A stretch of DNA of 35,520 bases, from NCBI GenBank assembly GCA_036274195.1, contig DASUGD010000134.1, positions 1 through 35,520 of the forward strand, given 5' to 3'. Under the pieces are notes generated by a model that was not told the origin of the DNA, did no database searches, and saw nothing but the letters and a program-made list of their open reading frames with translations. Position numbers and translations under genes: made by a program. This document shows positions 24,362-31,643 of this stretch, in pieces. Every line of letters starts with the position of its first letter. Within the stretch, counting starts at the first letter, position 1. This DNA comes from JAJKIV01 sp036274195. GTDB taxonomy: Bacteria; Gemmatimonadota; Gemmatimonadetes; Gemmatimonadales; Gemmatimonadaceae.

Positions 24362-26031
24362 CTGGAAATCTTGCACAGATTTTCGTTAGGCTGCCTTCAT
24401 CAGGGTCGTGGTATCCGCCTGACGGGCTGCCAGGATCGCCATCACGACGACGCGGCCCCGGTCTGTCAGGAGGTAGCGATGCGTGCGCGGCACTTTCCGG
24501 ATCAGCTCGTGCGCCCGCAACATCCGCAACTGCTGCGTGACCGCCGCCGGCGACCGCGCCGTGCCAACTCGCACCAGATCGCGGTTCCGGAAGCCATGGA
24601 GGATATACTCCCCCCGGGCGATCGCCTCGAGCAACGCACTGTCTGCCACGGCCAATGGGTTCATCGCGCGGACCGACCGCCCATGCCACCGCACCCGCCG
24701 ACAGACCGCCTGGGTGAGCGTGCCTAACGGTTCATGCACGTCGATCGCGGCGAGCGTCGCCAGATACCGCTCGTTGGCCTGTCGCGAGAGCTCGGCCCGG
24801 CGCTGGACATCCGCCACGCCCTTGCGCAGCCGCCGCCAGGCTTTCGAGCCACCCGGCGCCCCTTCCGCCGCTCGATACACCCGCAGGTCCCGCGGGTCGT
24901 TGAGCACCGTCTCGATCCGCAGGACCGACCCCTGCTTGTCGTACATCTTGAGCCAGTTCTCCTTCACCCGGTGCTTGAGCCGGACCCCCTCACGCCGCTC
25001 CCGGAGATCGGAGACCACCTCGCCCGCGAAGCGCCCGTGAACCCCCGTCTCGGTCGGCGTGACGGGCTTGCCCAAGTAGCGCATCACATCGCGGCTCCGC
25101 ACGTGTTGCATCCCGTGCAGGAGCCACTGCGGGTAGAGCGCCGCCAGCGCGGCCGGCGTCCGAAACAGCACATCGCTCGCCCACTCACTGTGCTCCATCG
25201 ACCAGTAGTAGTGCGCCGGACTGCCGCCGAAGATCGCCGCGTGGGCCGGGTGCAGTTGGCGCACGAGCGCGGTGAGCACCGCGTCCCAGCGCGTCGTCAG
25301 CTGCCGATCGGCGAGCTGTTGGGCCGCCGCCAGGTCGGCGATCCAGACAAAGCAGTTCTCCCGGCGGCGGTAGGCGAGATGGGCCGCGTCCATCTGGCGG
25401 GCCAGCCACTCGCGGCCGTTGAGCCCGACGTGGACGGTGAACGGGAACCAGCTTTGGAGGCGGAGATAGGCGAAGCCGAACGTGGGATGCACTAGGTAGT
25501 GATAGTAGTGCAGACACTTGCGCCAGCAGCCCACGAGTTCGAGCCGCCGCGCGGCGCGGTTGCGATGGATGTCGTAGCTCCAGCAGGCTTCGATGGTTTT
25601 GAAGGTGCAGATCAACCCCGTCTGAATCCCGTCCCGCGTGGCCATCGCCCGCGCCAGCTGGTCTTTCGACTCGTCCGACCGCGTGAGGTACTGCAACGGG
25701 CGCCCGGCCGTGGTGCAGACCGCTTCGGTGGCCTGCTTGACCTGTGTCGTCACGTCCTCTACATAGGAGCCGAAGTCGGTGAGCGGCACGCCGAAGGCAT
25801 TGAGGAAGGACTGCATGCCGCGCGTATGGGCGAGCCACCGCAGCGTCCCGCGGAGACGCACGCGATCAAAGCCGTTGAGGATGCCGAACACGTCATCGCC
25901 GTAGCGCTCGAGAAACGGGTGCATAGCGTCGTCTCCTTGTGGACGTGTAGTCTGAACACCTCCACGCTACTGCAAGGAGCGGCGTTATGCACCTTTGGTT
26001 GCGGCGCAGCCGCGCTGTGACCTCTATGGTT
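24288..26031 (-). mobile_element. IS-like element with 17-bp terminal inverted repeats
   Basis: AACCACAGAGGTCACAG at 24288-24304 and the complement of AACCATAGAGGTCACAG at 26015-26031 agree at 16 of 17 positions and bracket one transposase-like gene (24386-25924). The total is 1744 bases. The left end extends into a long hairpin; the right end has a small GCGGC-GCA-GCCGC stem (26001-26013). No clear target duplication was found. The element separates the oxidase from the serine hydrolase gene. The boundaries are inferred from the repeats. Confidence 0.6.
24386..25924 (-). CDS. Orphan transposase-like protein with C-terminal winged helix
   Basis: 512 residues starting MHPFLERYGDDVFGILNGFD. 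I recall a repeated, multicopy family in Acidobacteriota, Planctomycetota and relatives with the same landmarks: KHYYxYL-type block (here CLHYYHYLVHPTFGFAYLRL, about 158-177), WFPFTVHVGLNGREWLARQM, ENCFVWIADL, GVHGRFAGEVVSDL, RVKENWLKMYDKQGSVLRIE. No assigned function is known to me. The last 80 residues (SPAAVTQQLRMLRAHELIRK, then RTHRYLLTDRGR) form a MarR-like winged helix, probably DNA binding. Terminal inverted repeats flank it, which supports a mobile-element role. No DDE triad could be assigned with confidence. Its stop codon is part of a GCCTAACG motif (24384-24391). Confidence 0.7.
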   Translation of the reverse strand: MHPFLERYGDDVFGILNGFDRVRLRGTLRWLAHTRGMQSFLNAFGVPLTDFGSYVEDVTTQVKQATEAVCTTAGRPLQYLTRSDESKDQLARAMATRDGIQTGLICTFKTIEACWSYDIHRNRAARRLELVGCWRKCLHYYHYLVHPTFGFAYLRLQSWFPFTVHVGLNGREWLARQMDAAHLAYRRRENCFVWIADLAAAQQLADRQLTTRWDAVLTALVRQLHPAHAAIFGGSPAHYYWSMEHSEWASDVLFRTPAALAALYPQWLLHGMQHVRSRDVMRYLGKPVTPTETGVHGRFAGEVVSDLRERREGVRLKHRVKENWLKMYDKQGSVLRIETVLNDPRDLRVYRAAEGAPGGSKAWRRLRKGVADVQRRAELSRQANERYLATLAAIDVHEPLGTLTQAVCRRVRWHGRSVRAMNPLAVADSALLEAIARGEYILHGFRNRDLVRVGTARSPAAVTQQLRMLRAHELIRKVPRTHRYLLTDRGRVVVMAILAARQADTTTLMKAA

Positions 26032-26140
26032 GAACAAATCGCTCGTTGGGAGCGGAGGCGTGCATGCCTAGAAACGTGTGCCTCCGATCAGTATGCTGGG
26101 GCGACTGGACGAGTACGTTAGGCAGTGACAGGTTTTGGAA

Positions 26141-27445
26141 ATGAACGACGTCGTCCGTGGCTTCGTGGCCCCCGGGTATGATCCGGTCGCCGACGTATTC
26201 CGCACCTTTTTCGCGAACGCCTGGGACGTCGGCTCGGCTGTCTCGGTATATGTGCGCGGTGAGCCGGTCGTGCGGCTGACCGGTGGTCTTCGTATCGGCG
26301 CCGGCGATCCGAAGCCCTACGACGCCGACACCATCCAGCTGGTCGCCTCCACCACGAAGTTCGTGGAGTCGCTGGTCATTGCGCTGCTCGTCGATCGCGG
26401 GCTGCTTCGCTACGACGACCGGATCGTCGACCACTGGCCTGACTTCGCGAGTGCGCAGCCGGGTAAGGCCCAGGTAACGCTGCGCCAGCTGATGATGCAT
26501 CGTGCGGGCCTCCCGGTGTTCGAGCGGAAGCTCGAAGACGACGAGCTGTTCGATCTGGACGCGCGCGCGCGATTTCTCGAGCGACAGGCGCAGGTGCCGG
26601 AGCTCTACGCTGCCGAACCGGCGGGTTCGGACTGGAAGGCGCAACGACCTGCCCCGCCGCAAGCCTACCACGCCGTGTCGCGCGGGCTCTATTCGTCGGA
26701 GCTCGTCCGGCGCGTGGATCCGAAGCACCGGCGCCTCGGCCTCTACTTCCGCGACGAGATCGCCGAACCGTTAGGCATCGACTTCTGGATCGGGCTCCCG
26801 GACGAGCAGGCACCGCGCGTGTCCGGCACGCGCCCCGACTCCACCGTCATCACGCGGCTCCTTGCCGGCGATGTCGCGGGGCTCGAGACATCGGACGACC
26901 CACGTCATCGGCTGCACGATTACGAGATCGCGTTCCTGCGGCAGCTGTTGACGCAGCCCGAATCGATCCCGAGCCGTGCCCTCAATTGTCTGGCGCCGAG
27001 CGGGGTGGCGCCGCAGGAGCTGGCGAATCACCCGAAGATGCGCGCGGTCGAGCTCGCGTCGGGGAGCGGGTTCGGCAGCGCCGACGCACTCGCTCGGCTC
27101 GCGGCGCTCGCAGGCGGCGGCGGATCGTTAGGCGGCCGGACGATCTTTTCGTCGCGTCGGGCGCTCCAGGAGGCGACCCAGGTTGCCGACGAGTACGCGG
27201 TGGACGGCCTCATGGGAACACCAGTGTCGTTCACACAGGGCGGGCTCGCGCGCTTCGAGTCGCCGGGGCCTGATCACACCGCGAGCATCGGCTGGGGCGG
27301 CGCAGGCGGGCAGATGGTGAGGTTCGTTCCCGACCTCGGTCTCGCGATTGCGTACGTGACGAACACCCTGGGATCGCGCATGGCGATGAACGATCCGCGT
27401 GGCCTCACTTTGCTCGACGCCGCTGTCAGGTGCGCCTCGCGTTGA
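26141..27445 (+). CDS. Serine hydrolase of the beta-lactamase fold (class C/EstB-like)
   Basis: 434 residues. The nucleophile motif is S70-T-T-K73 (LVASTTKF). The second motif is a tyrosine in QAYHAVSRG near residue 176, and the third region is probably the small-residue loop near GWGGAGGQM in the C-terminal part. The order and spacing fit penicillin-binding-protein-like esterases and lactamases with no signal peptide, so it is probably cytoplasmic. Possible activities are esterase, amidase or peptidase. ATG 26141 was chosen over TTG 26135; neither has a strong ribosome site. The gene begins about 110 bases after the right end of the IS-like element, which may have separated it from its original promoter. 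Confidence 0.82.
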   Translation: MNDVVRGFVAPGYDPVADVFRTFFANAWDVGSAVSVYVRGEPVVRLTGGLRIGAGDPKPYDADTIQLVASTTKFVESLVIALLVDRGLLRYDDRIVDHWPDFASAQPGKAQVTLRQLMMHRAGLPVFERKLEDDELFDLDARARFLERQAQVPELYAAEPAGSDWKAQRPAPPQAYHAVSRGLYSSELVRRVDPKHRRLGLYFRDEIAEPLGIDFWIGLPDEQAPRVSGTRPDSTVITRLLAGDVAGLETSDDPRHRLHDYEIAFLRQLLTQPESIPSRALNCLAPSGVAPQELANHPKMRAVELASGSGFGSADALARLAALAGGGGSLGGRTIFSSRRALQEATQVADEYAVDGLMGTPVSFTQGGLARFESPGPDHTASIGWGGAGGQMVRFVPDLGLAIAYVTNTLGSRMAMNDPRGLTLLDAAVRCASR

Positions 27446-27461
27446 AATGCTTGAAACTGGT

Positions 27462-27528
27462 GGGTCAGAGTCCTGATGCACCATTCCAACGCCGCCGGCG
27501 TTGGAATGGTGCATCAAGACTCTGACCC
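27462..27528. repeat. 67-base near-perfect palindromic hairpin
   Basis: Left arm 27462-27494 and right arm 27496-27528 pair at 32 of 33 positions around a single central base (27495). Outer sequence GGGTCAGAGTC is reminiscent of REP-type hairpins moved by RAYT/TnpA-REP proteins (recollection). It follows the serine hydrolase gene by 17 bases and could also terminate it. Confidence 0.75.
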
Positions 27529-27643
27529 CCGACGTGTCGATTTACCGCAGGCTCGTTCGACGTCCCAGTGAGCGGGCACGCCGCAGCACACGCCAGGCGC
27601 GGCGCCGCGAAATTTGTAACTCGAATCCGAACCGGAGGATAGC

Positions 27644-27994
27644 ATGCGTTTTCTGTCCATCTATCGCCATCCAGAGACCAACGTCCCCCCGTCGCCCGAG
27701 CACATCGCCGCCATGGGCGAGCTCATCGAAAAGTTCTCCAAGTCGGGTCACCTGATCAGCACCGAAGGGTGCCTGCCGAGCAGCCTGGGGTTTCAGGTGC
27801 GTCGCGATAACGGCAAGGTCACCGTGAAGGATGGTCCGTTTACGGAAGCGAAGGAGGTCGTCGGCGGGTTCGCACTGCTCGAGGCGGAGTCGAAGGAAGA
27901 AGCGATCCGGTTGACCGAAGAATTCCTCTCGGTCGTTGGCGAGGGCGAGTGCGAGGTGCGGCAGCTCTACGAGGCCCCCGCGTTCGCGCCGTGA
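27644..27994 (+). CDS. YCII/DGPF-domain protein
   Basis: 116 residues with GGAGG seven bases before ATG. The pattern MRFLSIYRHPE, a helix with EHIAAMGELIEKFSKSGHL, then KVTVKDGPFTEAKEVVGGFALLEA (DGPF signature at about 63-66 and following GG) and EEAIRLTEEFLSV is diagnostic of the YCII-related (DGPF) family. These are small alpha/beta-barrel proteins often encoded near ECF sigma factors. No sigma factor gene is adjacent here. The molecular role is unknown. Confidence 0.85.
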   Translation: MRFLSIYRHPETNVPPSPEHIAAMGELIEKFSKSGHLISTEGCLPSSLGFQVRRDNGKVTVKDGPFTEAKEVVGGFALLEAESKEEAIRLTEEFLSVVGEGECEVRQLYEAPAFAP

Positions 27995-27998
27995 TCGG

Positions 27999-28046
27999 AT
28001 TGGGTGGGCGTCGAGTTTCCCCAATGAAACTCGACGCCCACCCAAT
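27999..28046. terminator. Bidirectional terminator: perfect 21-bp stem between convergent genes
   Basis: Arms 27999-28019 and 28026-28046 pair perfectly over a six-base CCCAAT loop. The stem fills the 53-base gap between the DGPF gene stop (27994) and the convergent HTH-PD40 gene stop (28048), which is where a shared terminator would sit. A short A/T-rich edge (CCCAATTTC) follows on the + side. Confidence 0.7.
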
Positions 28047-28047
28047 T

Positions 28048-30141
28048 TCACCGAGGCTGCGCCATCCACACGTCGCCGCGGAAATCGCCGAGCACGAAGA
28101 CCAGCCGATCCGCTGTGGCAATCGGCGCCGTGCCCACCATCGACGCCGGCACGATCATCTCCGTCAGCGCCAGCGCCGTGAACGGCTCGCCGGACGGCAA
28201 ACCCGCGCTCGAATCGAATCGCCGGGCGCGCACCGTGTTGCGCAACTCGCTCGGCACCGTCGGCAGGTAGTAGAGAAGCGACCCGTCCCCCGACCAGAAC
28301 GGGTGGCTCGCGGACCGATCCACAACGATCCAGTTTGCCTCCGGTATCACGTCGCCAACGCAGAGTCTGGCGACGAACACGGCGGGCCGGCCACCCGGCC
28401 CGGACGTTAGGCCCGACGACAGCGAACGGTTGATGCTTCGGGCAGTCGCGTCGAACGCAATCCATTGACCATCCGGGGACACCCGGGCGTTCGAGATCGA
28501 ATGCTCCGCGCTCGAGAGCAGCTCGTGTTGCGTCCCGTCGACCGTGTCCAGAAACGCGATCGAGTTCAGGCGGGACCCGAAGCGCTCGATGATGAGGAGG
28601 CGTTCGTCGAGCCATTGACGCGGTCGCCCGCCGCAATCGTCGCCGACCGTTCGAACGGTCTCGTCGGCAACCGAGCCGACGTAGATCGGCCGCAACGCTC
28701 GCGGGCCCGCCGCCCTGCGACCGATGGCGAGCAGCTCACCGCTCGGTGAGATAGCCGGGAACCCGTAGTCGTCCGCCGGCGCGAAGGCCGTCTCGACGTC
28801 CGTCTCCAGGTCCCGGAGCACCGGGCCTGCACCGGAGCGCCCCGCGTGAAAGTAGGCCAGCGTCCGGCCATCGCGAGATACGGACAGGTAGGCGATGTAG
28901 CCCGGCCCGCGCGTTAGGCGACGCAGCGATCCGTGCGGCATCCCCGTCGCGCGATCGACCTCGATCGACCAGAGATTCTGGTCGGCGTGCGTGCGAACGA
29001 ACGCCACCCGTCCGGCGTTGGCCGTCGGAAAGACATCGAGCTCCCCGCCGTGCGTGACCAGCTCGGCGTCCCCCTTCGGCTGAAATGTCACCGCGTCGAT
29101 CTCCTGGCGTGCGAGTCGAACGCCCTCGCTCGTGATGACCGAGAACACGAGCGAATTGCCAAGCCATGATGCCGGAAGCGTGATCGGAAAGCATTGTCGC
29201 TGGCGAACCCGCTGCAGGATTCCCGTGTTCCAGGGCTCCGCTCCGTCCACCGGAACGATCCAGTATTCGGGCTCGTCCGCCGAGTTGGAGTGGGCCTGCA
29301 CGAGCACGTGGGTCGCGGCCGGTGACCAGAGCACGAACGACACGTCGAACAGTTTCGGCGCAAGCGTTCGCTCGGACGCGTCGTCCGTCGACGCGATCCG
29401 CACTCCCGATGGATCGTCGAGCGAGACGTACGCGAGCCGCTTCCCGTCGGGTGATGGCCGTCCCGCGACTGCCCGTCGCTTCAGAACTCGTGGCTCGCCG
29501 CCAAGGGTCGGCATCGCGTACACGTTAGGCCCGTTCGCGTCACTGCCCGTGAACACGAGGGTTGTATCGTCGGCCGAGAACGCGAGATGAGAGCGCTCCG
29601 AGCCGCCACGCGTCAGGCATACCGGCGACCCGCCGATCTGCTGCAGCCAGATCTGCGGCAGTGCATCGTCGCGGCCGCCGTCCGAGACGTACGCGAGCAA
29701 GCGCCCATCGGAGGACAGGGCCGGCCAGAACGTCGCTGCCGCCTTCCACGTGATTCGCTCGAGCTGCGCCGTCGCTGGTGCGACGGCGGCCGCACCGGAA
29801 AGAACCCCGGTGGTCGAGCTGGACTCCGAGATATCGTTGGCCAGCGTACGCCGGCGGCTTTCCCACCACGCGTCCACCTCCGGCCGTCGCGCGTAGACGC
29901 TTCCGCGCTTCTCGTGCGCGAGCCGATGCACCGGCAGTCCCTCATCTCGCTCCCACCGCTGCACGGTTCGCACGCCGCGACCGAGGTAGGCGGCGATCGC
30001 CTTCCAGGAATCGAGTCGGTCTTCAGGGCCCGCCGATGACGGGGCCTGGACGTGTTCGGGATGACTCACGGCGACACCTGCCCGCGACAGAGCGTCACCA
30101 ACGGTGCGCCAAAACGCGCCACTCGGCCAGTGACGTGTCAT
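28048..30141 (-). CDS. HTH plus PD40/TolB-type propeller regulator
   Basis: 697 residues. N-terminal helix-turn-helix of excisionase/MerR-like type: DRLDSWKAIAAYLGRGVRTVQRWE (about 42-65) followed by LPVHRL and a W-rich helix WWESRR. From about 135 to 690 come repeated beta-propeller blades with S-x-D-G-R-x-L-A-Y type motifs, e.g. ALSSDGRLLAYVSDGG, PDGKRLAYVS, SRDGRTLAYFH, SPDGQWIAFDA, the PD40/WD40 class of TolB. This architecture is common in Acidobacteriota and Gemmatimonadota. The role of the fusion is not known; it may sense a ligand or partner through the propeller and bind DNA directly. No membrane segment is evident. Start uncertain: a GTG near 30069 would remove the first 24 residues. 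Confidence 0.8.
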   Translation of the reverse strand: MTRHWPSGAFWRTVGDALSRAGVAVSHPEHVQAPSSAGPEDRLDSWKAIAAYLGRGVRTVQRWERDEGLPVHRLAHEKRGSVYARRPEVDAWWESRRRTLANDISESSSTTGVLSGAAAVAPATAQLERITWKAAATFWPALSSDGRLLAYVSDGGRDDALPQIWLQQIGGSPVCLTRGGSERSHLAFSADDTTLVFTGSDANGPNVYAMPTLGGEPRVLKRRAVAGRPSPDGKRLAYVSLDDPSGVRIASTDDASERTLAPKLFDVSFVLWSPAATHVLVQAHSNSADEPEYWIVPVDGAEPWNTGILQRVRQRQCFPITLPASWLGNSLVFSVITSEGVRLARQEIDAVTFQPKGDAELVTHGGELDVFPTANAGRVAFVRTHADQNLWSIEVDRATGMPHGSLRRLTRGPGYIAYLSVSRDGRTLAYFHAGRSGAGPVLRDLETDVETAFAPADDYGFPAISPSGELLAIGRRAAGPRALRPIYVGSVADETVRTVGDDCGGRPRQWLDERLLIIERFGSRLNSIAFLDTVDGTQHELLSSAEHSISNARVSPDGQWIAFDATARSINRSLSSGLTSGPGGRPAVFVARLCVGDVIPEANWIVVDRSASHPFWSGDGSLLYYLPTVPSELRNTVRARRFDSSAGLPSGEPFTALALTEMIVPASMVGTAPIATADRLVFVLGDFRGDVWMAQPR

Positions 30142-30242
30142 GTCGCTTTCGCGTGCCAGCGACTCGCCTCACAGTAGCTCTGCACCGTCCTTCCGGTGCG
30201 TCGCACGAGTCGAGCTGGTATCGATAACTACGGAGGTGTCAG

Positions 30243-30734
30243 ATGTGTCGGATACTGAATTCCATTCTCGCAGTGACGGCGGCCGGTGGCCTGAGCGGCG
30301 CCGCAATCGCGTCGCGGTCCCCGTCGATCGAAGGTGTCTGGCAGGCTGTTGAAGTCACCATGACTGGACCCGGCGCCCGGACGATCACGCCACTGCAGCC
30401 CAACCTCAGCATCATCACGGCGAAGCATTACAGCCACATCGAGATCCATTCGGATGCCCCGCGTCCGCTATTGACGGATGCAGCGAACGCATCGGCGGAC
30501 GATCTCCGTCGAGCCTGGGGTCCCGTCGCAGCCGAGGCCGGCAATTATGAGCTGTCGTCCGGAGCATTCGTCACGCACCCCGTGGTGTCCAAGAACCCGG
30601 CTGCGATGACCAAGGGCTCGTTCACGTCGTACTCGTATCGCATCACCGGGGACACGCTATGGTTGACCCCGCAGCGAGACGCGCGCGGCGCGGCGAAGAA
30701 TCCGCCGACGATCAAGCTCGTGCGGATCGAGTAG
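30243..30734 (+). CDS. Secreted lipocalin-like protein
   Basis: 163 residues with GGAGG at 30232-30236 before ATG 30243. A signal peptide covers about 1-24 (LNSILAVTAAGGLSGAAIAS). The mature part begins SIEGVWQAVEV and has the beta-barrel-like pattern of lipocalin-like domains: NLSIITAKHYSHIEIHSD, AGNYELSSGAFVTHPVVSK, TSYSYRITGDTLWLT. Such proteins often bind small hydrophobic ligands; function is unknown. It is divergent from the HTH-PD40 gene across about 100 bases and could be its target, which is inference. Confidence 0.7.
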   Translation: MCRILNSILAVTAAGGLSGAAIASRSPSIEGVWQAVEVTMTGPGARTITPLQPNLSIITAKHYSHIEIHSDAPRPLLTDAANASADDLRRAWGPVAAEAGNYELSSGAFVTHPVVSKNPAAMTKGSFTSYSYRITGDTLWLTPQRDARGAAKNPPTIKLVRIE

Positions 30735-30859
30735 CTCGCGATGGCCCTTTCTATCGCGGCCAGACGCGTTTCAGCATGACCCCTTGGTCCGCCGATCCTG
30801 CGTTGTCGAAATCGTCCGCCCTCGATCGACATCTACGTAGAGACCGAGATGGAGGCACG

Positions 30860-31633
30860 ATGATGCGCCACAATACTGGAAACACCCTGGCCGCACTGGC
30901 CGTGATCGTTTTGCCGCACGCGAGCAACGCGCAGAGCGCCCCGGCGCCCGTTCCATTCGTAGTTGGCGAGGAGCTCACCTACAAGGCGACGTTCGGACGA
31001 ATTCCGGCGGGTTCCGCGCGCATGCGCGTGGACTGCATCGAGATCGTTCGCGGCCGCCCCACGTACCACCTCATCTTCACCATCGACGGCGGGATTCCGT
31101 TCTTCCGCGTGCACGACCGCTACGAGAGCTGGGTCGATGTGGAGACGCTGTCGTCGCTGCGTCACCGGCAGCAGGTGTCCGAGGGGCACTACAAGCGCAC
31201 GACCACGTACGAGATCTACCCGGAACGCGCCGTGTATCAGAAGAACAACGACTCGCTCGCGCCGAGCGTGTCGAACCCGCTGGATGATGGCTCGTTCATC
31301 TACGCCGTTCGCGCCGAGGCGGTGAAGGTCGGCGAGACGCGGCGGGAAGATCGCTACTTCCGTCCCGATCGGAACCCGGTGGTGCTCGCCGGCCTGCGGA
31401 AGGAAACGATCTCGGTGCCGGCCGGCACGTACTCGACGGTCGTTGTCGCACCGACGATCCGCACGAAGGGCATGTTCGCCGAGGGCGGCGAGGCGCAGGT
31501 GTGGTTCTCCGATGACGACCGGCGCGTGCCAGTGCAGCTCAAGACGAAGTTCGGGGGGTTCTCGATCAAGCTCGAGCTCAAGTCGGTGACGTTAGGCGAT
31601 GGGCCGGCGCCCTCGCTGGCGACCGCGCCGTAA
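30860..31633 (+). CDS. Secreted DUF3108 protein
   Basis: 257 residues from ATG 30860, chosen because GGAGG is five bases upstream and a signal peptide follows (TLAALAVIVLPHASNAQ). DUF3108 is indicated by VGEELTYKATFGRIPAGSARM, YHLIFTIDGGIPFFRVHDRYESWVD, and YRFRPDRNP-like RYFRPDRNPVVL, then VPAGTYSTVVVAPTI and VWFSDDDRRVPVQLK near the end. It is probably a periplasmic beta-rich protein. Function unknown. It follows the lipocalin-like gene at 125 bases on the same strand. Confidence 0.85.
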   Translation: MMRHNTGNTLAALAVIVLPHASNAQSAPAPVPFVVGEELTYKATFGRIPAGSARMRVDCIEIVRGRPTYHLIFTIDGGIPFFRVHDRYESWVDVETLSSLRHRQQVSEGHYKRTTTYEIYPERAVYQKNNDSLAPSVSNPLDDGSFIYAVRAEAVKVGETRREDRYFRPDRNPVVLAGLRKETISVPAGTYSTVVVAPTIRTKGMFAEGGEAQVWFSDDDRRVPVQLKTKFGGFSIKLELKSVTLGDGPAPSLATAP

Positions 31634-31643
31634 GTACTGATGA

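Noticed and set aside
24734..25495. 253-residue plus-strand frame inside the IS-like element
   Set aside because: Antisense shadow of the transposase-like gene.
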